A DNA stretch of 64,000 nt from Thiomicrorhabdus lithotrophica. Lineage in GTDB: Bacteria; Pseudomonadota; Gammaproteobacteria; Thiomicrospirales; Thiomicrospiraceae. Within the stretch, counting starts at the first letter, position 1; every line of letters begins with the position of its first letter. A program made the position numbers and the translations under genes. The notes under the pieces were generated by a model. The model saw nothing but the letters and a program-made list of their open reading frames with translations. It was not told the DNA's origin and searched no databases. Location: positions 1,550,001 through 1,614,000 of the forward strand of contig NZ_CP102381.1 in the NCBI RefSeq assembly GCF_029201445.1, given 5' to 3'. Below, piece after piece: positions 19,039-27,534 of the stretch.

Positions 19039-19082
19039 TTTAGAAAACCATTAGTTATTTAACGGAGTAATCGTTATAAATC

Positions 19083-19122
19083 AAAGCCATTCATTCTTAA
19101 AAATGAATGGCTTTATTTTTTT
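19083..19122 (+). terminator. Rho-independent terminator after receptor gene
   Basis: A 13-pair stem (AAAGCCATTCATT with its complement), a short loop and a T-rich tail, 45 bases after the receptor stop. Confidence 0.9.
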
Positions 19123-19186
19123 AGTTAAAAATAACGTAAACTATCTAAAAAATTGTTTTAAGTTACTCAATAATTAAGAGTCTTTT

Positions 19187-19786
19187 ATGAATTCAAAAGT
19201 CATTATATTTATTTTTGTTTTGGGTGCTATTTTAGGCACTGCCTGGGTAATACAACCTTTTTCTTCACACAAAAATGCCACTCAAATAATTACCAACAAT
19301 CAACCCAAAGGCGGCAATTTCAGCTTAACGGGAATTGACGGTATTAAGCACCTTTCCGATTATAAAGGTAAGCTGGTTTTACTTTATTTTGGATACACCT
19401 ATTGTCCAGATATTTGCCCTACTAATTTAGGCAATTTGTCTATGGCTTACCAACAGTTAAGCGATAAAGAAAAAGCTGGCCTGCAAATTATCTTTATTTC
19501 TGTTGACCCTGAACGTGACACCCCTGCTCGCTTACAGGAGTACGCTAATTATTTTGATTCCAACATCATTGGCTTGACCAGCACAGCTGAAACGATTGCC
19601 AAGGTCTCGCAACAATATGGTGTGGTTTACGCAAAAGTGGATGATCCTAATAACGGCACCAACTATGCAGTTGACCATTCTGCTTTTACTTATGTAGTTG
19701 ACCCAGAAGGTAAGTTACAAAACCAATTACCTCATGCAACCACACCGGATATGTTTATCAAAACGATTAGACAGTACGTTAAATAA
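19187..19786 (+). CDS. SCO1/SenC copper chaperone
   Basis: A 199-residue membrane-anchored (single N-terminal helix 5-22) thioredoxin-fold protein. It has the copper-binding CPDIC (YCPDICPT) and the conserved distal His in VDHSAFTYVVD, the three ligands of SCO proteins. It delivers copper to the CuA centre of cytochrome c oxidase in the periplasm. Located between the copper receptor and PCuAC, but after a terminator, so it has its own promoter. Length and motif spacing match the family. Confidence 0.93.
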   Translation: MNSKVIIFIFVLGAILGTAWVIQPFSSHKNATQIITNNQPKGGNFSLTGIDGIKHLSDYKGKLVLLYFGYTYCPDICPTNLGNLSMAYQQLSDKEKAGLQIIFISVDPERDTPARLQEYANYFDSNIIGLTSTAETIAKVSQQYGVVYAKVDDPNNGTNYAVDHSAFTYVVDPEGKLQNQLPHATTPDMFIKTIRQYVK

Positions 19787-20001
19787 CATTATTTTCAGAC
19801 ACTAAAATTGTCTTATTTTTAATGAGAGCTTTGCACGAGTCATGGACGAAAGAAAAATGAACAAAAATTTTTATTGCTTGAGGCCTGAAATGCAGTTAAT
19901 AGTTAGCTATTGACAAGTTTTAGAACGAAAAGCAGTGAAATTTTAACCATTTTTACTCGTTTATGACCTCCTGTAACGCTCTCTTGCATAAAGGAAACAC
20001 T

Positions 20002-20544
20002 ATGAAAAAAGCATTAAGCATCTTATCTTTAAGCCTACTCACTTCAATTTCAAGCATGTCAGCTATGGCAAGTCAGGCAGATGACATTACCGTATCAGCA
20101 CCATTCGCTCGCGAAGTCCCTCCTGGCGCACCGGCTAGCGCAAGCTTTATGACTTTAGAGAATAGTTCTACTAGTGCAATCAAGCTAACATCCGCTGACT
20201 CTAGTGTTGCTAAAGTGGTGGAGCTTCATACACACACTAACGATAACGGCGTGATGCGTATGCGTAAGGTGCCATTTATTGAAGTACCTGCTTCAGGTAA
20301 AACTGAGTTAAAACCTGGTGGGTTACATATTATGTTAATTGGCCCACATAACCCTTTAAAAATGGGACAAGAAGTAACGGTTAAGTTAACGTTTGAAGAT
20401 GGCAGTACTAAGTCAGTTGCTATGCCTGTCAAATCAATGAAAGGTATGATGATGAAGCATAAAATGCCAATGAATAATGGTATGCATCAAGAAGAGCACA
20501 ATCATGAACATATGATGGAGCATAATCATCAGCATATGCATTAA
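20002..20544 (+). CDS. PCuAC-type periplasmic copper chaperone
   Basis: A 180-residue exported protein of the PCuAC (DUF461) family, which loads copper into oxidase CuA/CuB sites together with SCO. The copper ligands H(x10)M(x21)HxM are visible: LHTHTNDNGVMRM followed by GGLHIMLIGPH. The C-terminal ~35 residues are an extra Met/His-rich tail (KGMMMKHKMPM, HNHEHMMEHNHQHMH) that should bind additional Cu(I)/Cu(II). The start is the ATG at 20002 with AAAGGA upstream, giving a standard signal peptide. Confidence 0.92.
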   Translation: MKKALSILSLSLLTSISSMSAMASQADDITVSAPFAREVPPGAPASASFMTLENSSTSAIKLTSADSSVAKVVELHTHTNDNGVMRMRKVPFIEVPASGKTELKPGGLHIMLIGPHNPLKMGQEVTVKLTFEDGSTKSVAMPVKSMKGMMMKHKMPMNNGMHQEEHNHEHMMEHNHQHMH

Positions 20545-20640
20545 TTTTCTATTTCCTGTTAAAATCTTCCATCGATAGATTTAAACACAAAGGGATTTAT
20601 ATAAAATCCCGCAAATATATAGAAGAGTTAAAAGAGTTAT

Positions 20641-21138
20641 ATGAAAAATAATATTAAAAAAGCCTCTTTGGCTATCGGGCTGATCATTACTGCGGTTGCT
20701 ACAACAGCGGTTCAAGCGCAAACAGATGCGGCTAAACGTGTATTAGAACGTGATGGCACCCTTTCTAAGGCCGTCACTCTAGATCTATGTGTTGACTATT
20801 CAACCTTAAAAACAGACGAAGAACGTAAACTTTACATTAAAGAATTAGATTTACGCTCTCAGCTGAGTGAAGCCGATCATAAAAACATTGATTTACATAA
20901 AGTTGTTACCAGCATGACTATGTGCGGAATGTACATGTCTCTTGGTAAACCTATGGCAGAAAAATCTAGACAGATTCGTCCGCTTACATTTAAAACGGTG
21001 CACGTTTATCCTGACATGTATTATGTTTCACAATCAGGAATGATTGTAGAAGCTTATCCACGCAAAGAAGGTACTATGCCTCCTAAGTTAGTGCATGAAG
21101 CCCCTGAAGTACAAGAATCTCCTACCCTTAAAAAGTAA
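20641..21138 (+). CDS. Hypothetical exported protein beside copper genes
   Basis: A 165-residue protein with an N-terminal signal (cleavage near VQAQT). The mature part is charged and helical in its first half, with two Cys (TLDLCVDYS and MTMCGMYMS) and several Met. It starts 96 bases after the PCuAC gene on the same strand, and could share its function in copper handling, but no family is recognised. Its C-terminus is Pro/Glu/Lys-rich and probably disordered. Confidence 0.55.
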   Translation: MKNNIKKASLAIGLIITAVATTAVQAQTDAAKRVLERDGTLSKAVTLDLCVDYSTLKTDEERKLYIKELDLRSQLSEADHKNIDLHKVVTSMTMCGMYMSLGKPMAEKSRQIRPLTFKTVHVYPDMYYVSQSGMIVEAYPRKEGTMPPKLVHEAPEVQESPTLKK

Positions 21139-21167
21139 TCGAGATTCTGAATAATCAGGCCTTAATT

Positions 21168-21179
21168 ACCAGGCCTGGT
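21168..21179. repeat. Intergenic ACCAGGCCTGGT palindrome
   Basis: A full 12-bp copy, 30 bases after the exported protein gene and preceded by a partial copy CAGGCCTT at 21156. The remainder of this 243-base gap before rpiA shows nothing else I can name. Confidence 0.85.
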
Positions 21180-21381
21180 TATCTCCATTTTTATCAACTC
21201 TATCAACCTGTATTCTCTTTTTAAAGATTCACTCTATAAAATCGCATCCCTAGATGTGTGTACTGAGCTTTTCAACAAAGCAGTGCAATCCGTAATATCT
21301 CCTATACAATCAAAGCACAATTGATTAAAATTATGGGTTATTAAAAAATTAAATAACAAAAACAAACTAAGAGGTCGACTC

Positions 21382-22047
21382 ATGACACAAGATGAACTTA
21401 AACAAAAAGTGGCTCAAGCAGCCATTGAATATGTTGTTCCTGACACAATTATTGGTGTAGGTACAGGCTCAACAGCAAACTTCTTTATTGATGAGTTAGC
21501 CAAAATTAAGGGAACTATCGAAGGGGCTGTAGCAAGCTCTGAAGCAACGGCTGAGCGTCTAAAAGGTCACGGTATTCCTGTTTTTGACTTAAACAGCGTA
21601 GCCGAAATGTCTGTTTATATTGATGGTGCCGATGAAGCCGATCCTGGACTTCACCTTGTAAAAGGTGGTGGTGGTGCTCTAACGCGTGAAAAGATTGTAT
21701 TAGCTGTGGCAAAACAATTTGTTTGTATCGCTGATGATAGTAAAAAAGTAGACGTGTTAGGTAAGTTCCCACTTCCTGTAGAAGTTATTCCAATGTCTCG
21801 TAGCTATGTTGCGCGTGAAATTGTAAAACGTTTCGGTGGTGAGCCAGTTTTACGTGAAGGGTTTGTGACTGACAACGGTAACTTAATTTTGGATATCCAC
21901 GGACTAGAGATTGTTGATCCTGTTGCGATGGAAACTGAGTTAAACAGCATTGTTGGTGTGGTAACAAATGGTCTTTTTGCTGCTCGTAAAGCAGATATTT
22001 TCTTATGCGGAACAGCAAACGGTGTAGAAACCATCACGGCTGAATAA
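21382..22047 (+). CDS. rpiA: Ribose-5-phosphate isomerase A
   Basis: A 221-residue enzyme interconverting ribose-5-P and ribulose-5-P (pentose phosphate or Calvin cycle). Conserved segments are [15 protein letters not shown] (phosphate loop), YIDGADEAD with catalytic acids, and [12 protein letters not shown]. Length matches E. coli RpiA (219). GAGG precedes the ATG. Monocistronic with a terminator downstream. Confidence 0.96.
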   Translation: MTQDELKQKVAQAAIEYVVPDTIIGVGTGSTANFFIDELAKIKGTIEGAVASSEATAERLKGHGIPVFDLNSVAEMSVYIDGADEADPGLHLVKGGGGALTREKIVLAVAKQFVCIADDSKKVDVLGKFPLPVEVIPMSRSYVAREIVKRFGGEPVLREGFVTDNGNLILDIHGLEIVDPVAMETELNSIVGVVTNGLFAARKADIFLCGTANGVETITAE

Positions 22048-22092
22048 TTAAGAAATCATGACACCCTAACATTAACGGTGTCATAAAATACC

Positions 22093-22126
22093 AAAAAGGG
22101 TCATAGTTATATATGACCCTTTTTTA
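22093..22126 (+). terminator. Rho-independent terminator after rpiA
   Basis: A 13-pair stem AAAAAGGGTCATA/TATGACCCTTTTT with T-rich tail, 46 bases after rpiA. The A-rich side makes it potentially bidirectional. Confidence 0.9.
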
Positions 22127-22224
22127 TTGAGCCTTTATCAAACTTGAGCTCAAAATAATGTCATAATTATTAGCAATAAATTATTAACAATCAATAATAA
22201 CAAATATGGTTTTAGAGAATTCTT

Positions 22225-22728
22225 ATGGAAAACATTGGTAGCAAAATTTTTGGTCTTTTTGTCATTGGTCTATTAGCCACATTACTCTATCTAACCGTCT
22301 TTTCAGATGGTTTAGGCAAAGCGCCTAACGTAACCGTAACAGGCACACAAGGTCAAAGTATCACCCTAAACAAGCCTATGAAACCCGTTTTAGTTAATTT
22401 TTGGGCAACCTCATGTCCAGGCTGTATTAAAGAGATGCCTGATCTAGCTAAAATGAAACAGAGCCTAGGTGACCGTTTTGAAATCGTCGCAATCTCTATG
22501 AATTACGATCCTACTGAACAGGTTGAAAAATTCATAAAAGCGAACCCTTATCCATTTACGTTTGTAATGGATACCGATGGCGCGCTAGCTAAAGCATTTG
22601 GTGATGTATTGCTTACCCCAACCAGCTTTTTAATCGCTCCCAACGGTAAGATTGTTTATCACCAAATTGGTGAAGTTCAATTTGAGATGGTCACAGAGCG
22701 TATCAAACAGTTGAGCCCTCAAATTTAA
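22225..22728 (+). CDS. TlpA-like membrane-anchored thioredoxin
   Basis: A 167-residue protein: single N-terminal membrane helix (8-26) and a periplasmic redoxin domain with active site WATSCPGC and cis-Pro loop LLTPTSFLIAP. This is the TlpA/ResA group that reduces periplasmic disulfides, for example in cytochrome c maturation. It is the second TlpA-type gene in the window (compare 6010-6540) but belongs to a different subgroup, being anchored rather than secreted. Flanked on both sides by terminators, hence monocistronic. Confidence 0.87.
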   Translation: MENIGSKIFGLFVIGLLATLLYLTVFSDGLGKAPNVTVTGTQGQSITLNKPMKPVLVNFWATSCPGCIKEMPDLAKMKQSLGDRFEIVAISMNYDPTEQVEKFIKANPYPFTFVMDTDGALAKAFGDVLLTPTSFLIAPNGKIVYHQIGEVQFEMVTERIKQLSPQI

Positions 22729-22748
22729 CCACTAAAAGCTATCTCCCT

Positions 22749-22790
22749 AAAGCCATCATCGATAAAAAAGCTCGCGATGATGGCTTTTTT
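22749..22790 (+). terminator. Rho-independent terminator
   Basis: A 13-pair stem (AAAGCCATCATCG and complement) followed by T6, directly after the thioredoxin gene. Confidence 0.92.
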
Positions 22791-22829
22791 ACATTCGCCC
22801 ATCACTCATTAACTAATTTAAGAACACTC

Positions 22830-23483
22830 ATGCCCTCTTCTGCCTCTCACCATACCAACAAATTTATCCATGGTTTATACGTGATTACCGATACCAAACT
22901 TATGAATGAAGAAAACATTATCGCCAAGGTTAGCCAAGCCTTAAAAGGTGGCGCAAAAATTGTTCAATACCGTGATAAGGTTAGTTCTGAGCAGACTAAA
23001 TTAAAGTTAGCCACTCAGTTGCAACAACTATGTAAAAGCTACCAGGCCTGGTTTATTGTGAATGATGACATTCACCTAGCTAAAGAAGTCAATGCAGATG
23101 GCGTGCATATTGGTAAAGACGATGACGACATTTATAAAGCGCGCCAACTCTTAGGCGACAATGCAATTATTGGTGTCTCTTGTTACAACGATTTAAACCG
23201 AGCTTTGCAAATGCAAGACCTAGGTGCGAACTATGTGGCTTTTGGACGTTTCTTCAATTCAAAAACCAAACCCAATGCTCCGCAAGCAGCCTTAACTACC
23301 TTACATCAAGCTAAACAAAGTTTACATATTCCCATTGTTGCCATTGGTGGCGTCACCGCTGAAAATGCGCAAAGCTTAATTGATTCTGGTGCAGATTCTG
23401 TCGCGGTGATTCAAGGCGTTTTTGCTGCCAAAGACATTCAAGCCGAATCTCAAAAAATACAACAGCTATTTCCAACAGCATGA
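22830..23483 (+). CDS. thiE: Thiamine-phosphate synthase ThiE
   Basis: A 217-residue TIM-barrel enzyme joining HMP-PP and HET-P to thiamine phosphate. Family motifs: GLYVITDTKL, IVQYRDK, FIVNDDIHLAKEVNADGVHIGKDD, VAFGRFFNSKTKP and VAIGGVTAENA. No TPP riboswitch is evident in the 40 bases upstream. An ACCAGGCCTGGT palindrome (23041-23052) is embedded in the core, encoding YQAW just before FIVNDD, so the repeat sits in a conserved helix-strand junction without disrupting the fold. Confidence 0.94.
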   Translation: MPSSASHHTNKFIHGLYVITDTKLMNEENIIAKVSQALKGGAKIVQYRDKVSSEQTKLKLATQLQQLCKSYQAWFIVNDDIHLAKEVNADGVHIGKDDDDIYKARQLLGDNAIIGVSCYNDLNRALQMQDLGANYVAFGRFFNSKTKPNAPQAALTTLHQAKQSLHIPIVAIGGVTAENAQSLIDSGADSVAVIQGVFAAKDIQAESQKIQQLFPTA

Positions 23484-23604
23484 TTTAAAGCTCTCTTAGC
23501 AAGAACTTATTTTTAACCGAAAATAACGCTATAATATCCCATCTAAAATTTTAGCTAACGGACTCGTTTCATTAGCGATTTATCGAACTTAAGAAGGAAT
23601 CTCC

Positions 23605-24885
23605 ATGAGTAAATCACATCTACTATTTGAAGCCGCCCAAAAACACATTCCAGGTGGCGTAAACTCGCCGGTAAGAGCGTTTAAAGGTGTAGGTGGAGAC
23701 CCTGTTTTTTTCAAGGCCGCTAAAGGCGCCTACCTAACCGATGCCGATGACAGACAGTACATTGACTATGTAGGGTCATGGGGGCCAGCCATTTTAGGTC
23801 ACGCACATCCAGAAGTGGTTAAAGTCGTTCAAGAAAAAGCCGAAGATGGTCTAAGCTTTGGTGCGCCAACCGAAATTGAAACTACTATGGCAGACCTAGT
23901 TTGTGACCTGATTCCATCTATGGATATGGTTCGCATGGTAAGTTCTGGAACAGAAGCGACTATGACAGCAATTCGTCTAGCACGTGGCTACACAGGGCGT
24001 GACAAAATTGTTAAATTTGAAGGTTGCTACCACGGTCATTCAGATTCTCTATTAGTTAAAGCAGGTTCTGGCGCACTTACATTAGGTGTACCGTCTTCTC
24101 CTGGTGTACCAGCGGCTTTAGCTGAAGAAACACTAACCCTAACCCATAACGATTCTGAAGAAGTACGTAAAGTATTCTCTGAAATCGGTGATCAAATCGC
24201 CTGTATTATTGTTGAGCCGGTTGCCGGCAACATGAACTGTATTCCTCCAGAAGAAGGCTTTTTAGAAACCCTTCGTGAAGTTTGTGATGAATCAGGTGCG
24301 GTACTGATTTTTGATGAAGTGATGTGTGGTTTCCGTGTCGGCTTACAAGGCGCACAAGGCGTTTACAATGTTCAGCCAGACTTAACCACTTACGGTAAAG
24401 TCATTGGTGGTGGTATGCCCGTTGGTGCGTTTGGTGGTAAACGTGCAGTAATGGAACACATCGCGCCATTAGGACCGGTTTATCAAGCAGGAACCTTATC
24501 GGGTAACCCGCTTGCTATGGCCGCTGGTTTAAAAACCCTTGAGCTTATTAGTGCACCTGGTTTCTTTGAATCACTATCTGAAAAAGCCGCTAAACTTTCT
24601 GCTGGCCTGCAAGCTGCTGCTGACGAAAACAATATCCCTTTCACTACAAATCAAGTGGGTGGAATGTTTGGTTTCTTCTTTACTGAAGAGAAAAACATCA
24701 GCCGTTTTGCCCAAGTCTGTAAAGGTGATATGGACCGCTTCAGAAAGTTCTATCACGGCATGTTAAACGAAGGTATTTATCTTGCGCCATCTGCGTTTGA
24801 AACCGGCTTTATCTCGTCAAAACATACCGATGAAGATATCGAAAAAACCATTGAAGCCGCTCGCAAAGTCATGGCGACTCTTTAA
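23605..24885 (+). CDS. hemL: Glutamate-1-semialdehyde 2,1-aminomutase HemL
   Basis: A 426-residue PLP enzyme making 5-aminolevulinate from glutamate semialdehyde (C5 haem pathway). Landmarks: [17 protein letters not shown] at the N-terminus, [32 protein letters not shown], and the PLP-lysine motif [22 protein letters not shown]-like promoter element at about 23531-23536 and AAGGA upstream support an independent transcript. It feeds the same pathway as hemH at 55095-56198. Confidence 0.96.
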   Translation: MSKSHLLFEAAQKHIPGGVNSPVRAFKGVGGDPVFFKAAKGAYLTDADDRQYIDYVGSWGPAILGHAHPEVVKVVQEKAEDGLSFGAPTEIETTMADLVCDLIPSMDMVRMVSSGTEATMTAIRLARGYTGRDKIVKFEGCYHGHSDSLLVKAGSGALTLGVPSSPGVPAALAEETLTLTHNDSEEVRKVFSEIGDQIACIIVEPVAGNMNCIPPEEGFLETLREVCDESGAVLIFDEVMCGFRVGLQGAQGVYNVQPDLTTYGKVIGGGMPVGAFGGKRAVMEHIAPLGPVYQAGTLSGNPLAMAAGLKTLELISAPGFFESLSEKAAKLSAGLQAAADENNIPFTTNQVGGMFGFFFTEEKNISRFAQVCKGDMDRFRKFYHGMLNEGIYLAPSAFETGFISSKHTDEDIEKTIEAARKVMATL

Positions 24886-24901
24886 GCAATCTTTTAAAAG
24901 C

Positions 24902-24938
24902 ACCAGGCCTGGTCGTTTTCATAACAACCAGGCCTGGT
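24902..24938. repeat. Two tandem ACCAGGCCTGGT palindromes
   Basis: Copies at 24902-24913 and 24927-24938, 13 bases apart, fill the gap between hemL and epmC. AT tracts (CTTTTAAAAG before, TTACTTTTAAA after) flank them as in the 34-bp copy at 14561. Each could form a hairpin; this is a candidate hemL terminator. Confidence 0.85.
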
Positions 24939-24965
24939 TACTTTTAAACTAACAAAATACCCATC

Positions 24966-25493
24966 ATGCAACACTCTCCAGAAACATTGGTTAAACTGTT
25001 TAACCAGACCTTTATTAACACCTACAATACCGAATTGATTTGCTGTGAAGAAGAGCCTATTTATCGCCCTACTGATAAACAGCACCCACACCACAGAATT
25101 ATTTTTGCCCACGGTTTTTTTGCCAGTGCTTTGCACGAGATTAGCCACTGGTGTGTAGCAGGCAAAGAGAGACGTTTATTAGAAGACTTTGGATACTGGT
25201 ACGAGCCAGATGGTCGATCAGAAGAACGCCAAGCAGAGTTTGAACAGGTAGAAGTTAAACCTCAAGCTTTAGAATGGATATTTTCACAATCCGCTAATTT
25301 TGAATTTCACTTTAGTGCCGACAATATCGCCCTAAACAACCAACCCTCTGAACCTTTCAAACAAGCAGTTTATCAACAAGTTAAACGCTACATTGAACAT
25401 GGCTTACCCAAACGAGCACAAATGTGGTCAAACACCTTAATCCATCACTACCGCCCTGGTAAAGTTCTGAGCTTAAAAGAGTTTAATTTGTAA
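24966..25493 (+). CDS. epmC: Elongation factor P hydroxylase EpmC
   Basis: A 175-residue protein of the EpmC (YfcM) family, which hydroxylates the lysine-modified EF-P. Conserved metal-ligand motif: FAHGFFASALHEISHWCVAG with His residues, then DFGYWYEPDGRSEERQAEFE. Length (E. coli 182) agrees. No strong Shine-Dalgarno precedes the ATG, only the palindrome pair. epmA, epmB and efp are not in the window. Confidence 0.9.
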   Translation: MQHSPETLVKLFNQTFINTYNTELICCEEEPIYRPTDKQHPHHRIIFAHGFFASALHEISHWCVAGKERRLLEDFGYWYEPDGRSEERQAEFEQVEVKPQALEWIFSQSANFEFHFSADNIALNNQPSEPFKQAVYQQVKRYIEHGLPKRAQMWSNTLIHHYRPGKVLSLKEFNL

Positions 25494-25584
25494 AAGCCAG
25501 TTTAGAGGTTACAAATTATCAAACAGGCTTAAAACTAGAATTAAATTAACACCGATTCTCTATCCAAAAATCCATAAAACTTCA

Positions 25585-25698
25585 TCAACGCTTAAGCCAA
25601 TCGCAATAACTATTCTCAGTAAAATACGCATACCCTTCACGGCGCAATTTAGTACGCATTTCATCTAGTAACGTTGGTTTTATTAATGTATTATTCAT
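25585..25698 (-). pseudogene. Truncated integron integrase (intI) remnant
   Basis: On the minus strand an ATG at 25698 opens 37 codons whose product contains LLDEMRTKLRREGYAYFTEN and SYCDWLKR. This matches the N-terminal SAM-like/core-binding start of integron integrases (pattern LLDQVRERIR, then RTEQAYVDWIKRFI). Tandem TGA codons end it, and a frame-shifted continuation (LMKFYGFLDR) gives out within about 15 codons. The catalytic domain (R-H-R-Y) is absent, so the gene is dead. Orientation, reading away from the cassette array that begins 140 bases to the right, is exactly that of a standard integron. It was too short to be found by length-based ORF calling. Confidence 0.72.
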
Positions 25699-25800
25699 AA
25701 AGATAAACCTTTCAGATGACAGGTTATTTAGATAATAAAGCATAACTTGTCATGCAAACACGTTCGCAAAATAGCTACCTAAATTGACAGGAAGATTGTT

Positions 25801-25846
25801 TAATAACCAATAAGCAGGCAATATTGCCTGATACTAAATGTTAGAG
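25801..25846 (+). other. Candidate attI site
   Basis: The core GTTAGAG at 25840-25846 fits GTTRRRY, apart from the last base. It lies between the intI remnant and the first cassette ORF. It is the exact reverse complement of the R-double-prime box CTCTAAC (26281-26287) of the first attC, as expected if cassette 1 begins at TTAGAG. A short inverted repeat (CAGGCAATATTGCCTG) lies just upstream at 25815-25830. Confidence 0.55.
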
Positions 25847-25854
25847 GAAAGAAA

Positions 25855-26247
25855 ATGACGGAACAAATGGCATTTACTTTATCGTCTGCATCAACAGGGT
25901 TTGTAGCAGCTATATGTTTTTGTATTGGTTCAGCTTTTCTGAATCGTAAAAAAATCATTGTTTTGTCATCTACATATTGGGGATACAATGAGGCTCAGGC
26001 AAAAGCATTAATTTCTCAATCAGTACAATACTTAATCGGTGCTTTCTTTCTTATCGTTGCATTTGCTCTGCAAATTGTGGCTACTCAAGCCTCACAAAAT
26101 GAACTTCATTTACCGCATCCAGCACTTGAGAGCCCCTACACATTTGTAGTAGTTATTTTTCTCTCATGCTCGCTACTAGCCTATGTAATTTTTCGTGGCT
26201 TGCTTTTACGTCAGCCATCAATATTAAAAGAACTACAAGAAAAGTAA
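25855..26247 (+). CDS. Integron cassette 1: small membrane protein
   Basis: A 130-residue protein with three predicted hydrophobic segments (about 10-30, 58-78 and 97-117). No family is recognised. Its Shine-Dalgarno AGAGGA is formed by the recombination core itself (GTTAGAGGAAAG), so insertion at attI supplied the start context. The ORF ends 33 bases before the first attC site. Cassette-borne small membrane proteins are common; a role in envelope stress, immunity to a toxin or phage defence is possible, but nothing in the sequence proves it. Confidence 0.7.
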   Translation: MTEQMAFTLSSASTGFVAAICFCIGSAFLNRKKIIVLSSTYWGYNEAQAKALISQSVQYLIGAFFLIVAFALQIVATQASQNELHLPHPALESPYTFVVVIFLSCSLLAYVIFRGLLLRQPSILKELQEK

Positions 26248-26280
26248 GGATATGAGCAAAATGCGCTTAATTAAACCACT

Positions 26281-26341
26281 CTCTAACAATACACTCAACC
26301 CGACCGCGCTAACGCGCGGCCGGTTAGCTTAAACATTATGC
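26281..26341 (+). repeat. attC site 1 (R' box degenerate)
   Basis: R-double-prime CTCTAAC at 26281-26287; a stem of imperfect complements (AACCCGACCGCGC and GCGCGGCCGGTT) around a short loop; then ATTATGC at 26335-26341 where GTTATGC is expected. The G to A change at the crossover base would cripple recombination. The 44 bases 26284-26327 are identical to attC 3 (27538-27581). Confidence 0.8.
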
Positions 26342-26356
26342 GATGAAACAAAGCCT

Positions 26357-26920
26357 ATGAAATACTCAAGCGAACATCATAATTGGGATATGACTGTTAT
26401 GGCCTCTTCAAGGCTGGTCACATTAGGTGAGAATATTGAGAAAAATGATTATTCTTTTTCTGCATTTACTGGATCGATGCTGCTTGCTGTCGCTGGATTA
26501 GAAAGCTTTTTAAACTCAATAGCCCACACTCTTTCTATTAATGACTCTGAGTTTCCTTATATTGAATTTGATAGAAAAGGAATCGTGGAAAAGCTAGATT
26601 TTCTATTAGATAAATTTAGCATCAGTCTTAACAAGGGCGAAAGGCCTTATCAAACCATTAAGAAGGCTGTGACTTGGAGAAACAGCGTAGTACATTCAAA
26701 ACCTTTTTATGTGGAAGAAACAATGATTGAGCCAAGACAAGATATAAGAAAATTGCCAAAGCAATATAAGTCAAACGATAACAAATATCCGCCTTATGAA
26801 AATCTTGTTTCTAAAGAAAATGCAGATCGATTCAATCGCGATATCATTAAAATAATAGAATCAATAAAGAGCATAAGCGGTTTAAATCCGCGTGCACAAT
26901 GTTCATACACAATCACATAA
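26357..26920 (+). CDS. Integron cassette 2: HEPN-like protein
   Basis: A 187-residue, mostly helical protein. Near residue 115 it has the motif TWRNSVVHSKPF, i.e. RN-x3-H, the Rx4-6H signature of HEPN-domain RNases and their relatives (many toxins, abortive-infection and CRISPR-linked effectors). The preceding helices (LLAVAGLESFLNSIAHTL) fit the HEPN helical bundle. The stop codon TAA lies inside the attC 2 site, typical of gene cassettes. The start has no clear Shine-Dalgarno. RNase activity is inference. The same Rx4H pattern in the next cassette strengthens the call. Confidence 0.65.
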   Translation: MKYSSEHHNWDMTVMASSRLVTLGENIEKNDYSFSAFTGSMLLAVAGLESFLNSIAHTLSINDSEFPYIEFDRKGIVEKLDFLLDKFSISLNKGERPYQTIKKAVTWRNSVVHSKPFYVEETMIEPRQDIRKLPKQYKSNDNKYPPYENLVSKENADRFNRDIIKIIESIKSISGLNPRAQCSYTIT

Positions 26921-26974
26921 CAATGCGCCCCAGCCTACGCCGCAAAGTGGCGCGGCTGAGCTTAAACGTTATGT
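26915..26974 (+). repeat. attC site 2
   Basis: 60 bp bounded by ACATAAC (26915-26921) and GTTATGT (26968-26974), exact reverse complements. Inner imperfect arms include CAGCCTACGCCGC and GCGCGGCTGAG. It overlaps the 3' end of cassette 2. The best-preserved site of the array. Confidence 0.85.
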
Positions 26975-26991
26975 GTAAAACTTAGGTAAAG

Positions 26992-27531
26992 ATGAAAACA
27001 AAACTAAAAGACTTTATTCAGCATCTTTATCATGAAATTGATGATGAAGATAAGGCAGAAGAATATTTAGACAACGCCCTCCCTTCTATTGGCTTAATCG
27101 TGATGTACTTTAACTCTCTAGAAAGCTCACTTGACTCAGTACTATGCGAAAATTTTACTGACAGAACCGACTCAACAGGCCTAATTGTTCTAAATAAAAT
27201 GAACTTTGCTTCCAAAGTAGATTTATTCAAGAGATTTTGTGATGACTTCCAAGTTGCAGTAAAAAAGCTTGATGGCTATGAACTTCTTATCAACGATTTA
27301 CAAGAATCCAGTAGGCTCAGAAATATGGTGGTACATGCCAACTGGGAAAGCACTGATGAGGAAGGCTATACATATATCAGGCTTAAAATATCCAAAAATG
27401 GAATGAAGCAAGAGTATGTGCAGTTTACACAAGAGTCATTACAAAAAATAATTGAACTAATTCTAAAGACGCGTTTTAGCTTGGAAGAATTCTGGGAATA
27501 TCGAAATGATGTCTTACATAACAGAGTATAG
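26992..27531 (+). CDS. Integron cassette 3: HEPN-like protein
   Basis: A 179-residue helical protein containing RLRNMVVHANW around residues 106-116, again the RN-x3-H HEPN signature, preceded by IVMYFNSLESSLDSVL and a KVDLFKRFCDDF helix. It shares this layout with cassette 2 but little other sequence. The motif suggests an RNase or nucleotidyltransferase-partner fold, as in MNT-HEPN or Abi systems. No nucleotidyltransferase partner is in the array. TAGGT upstream serves as a weak ribosome binding site. An acidic N-terminal stretch (EIDDEDKAEEYLD) is notable. Confidence 0.65.
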   Translation: MKTKLKDFIQHLYHEIDDEDKAEEYLDNALPSIGLIVMYFNSLESSLDSVLCENFTDRTDSTGLIVLNKMNFASKVDLFKRFCDDFQVAVKKLDGYELLINDLQESSRLRNMVVHANWESTDEEGYTYIRLKISKNGMKQEYVQFTQESLQKIIELILKTRFSLEEFWEYRNDVLHNRV

Positions 27532-27534
27532 AAC

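Noticed and set aside
19881-19886. Isolated AGGCCT in GAGGCCTGA
   Set aside because: Lacks the CAGGCCTG core; single StuI-type sites are expected by chance and were not counted.
22791-22829. Possible TPP riboswitch before thiE
   Set aside because: Only 39 bases separate the preceding terminator and the start, and no CUGAGA-type element is present.
25800-25988. 62-codon minus-strand ORF across the attI region
   Set aside because: Lies opposite the start of cassette 1, whose coding frame, ribosome binding site and position are convincing.
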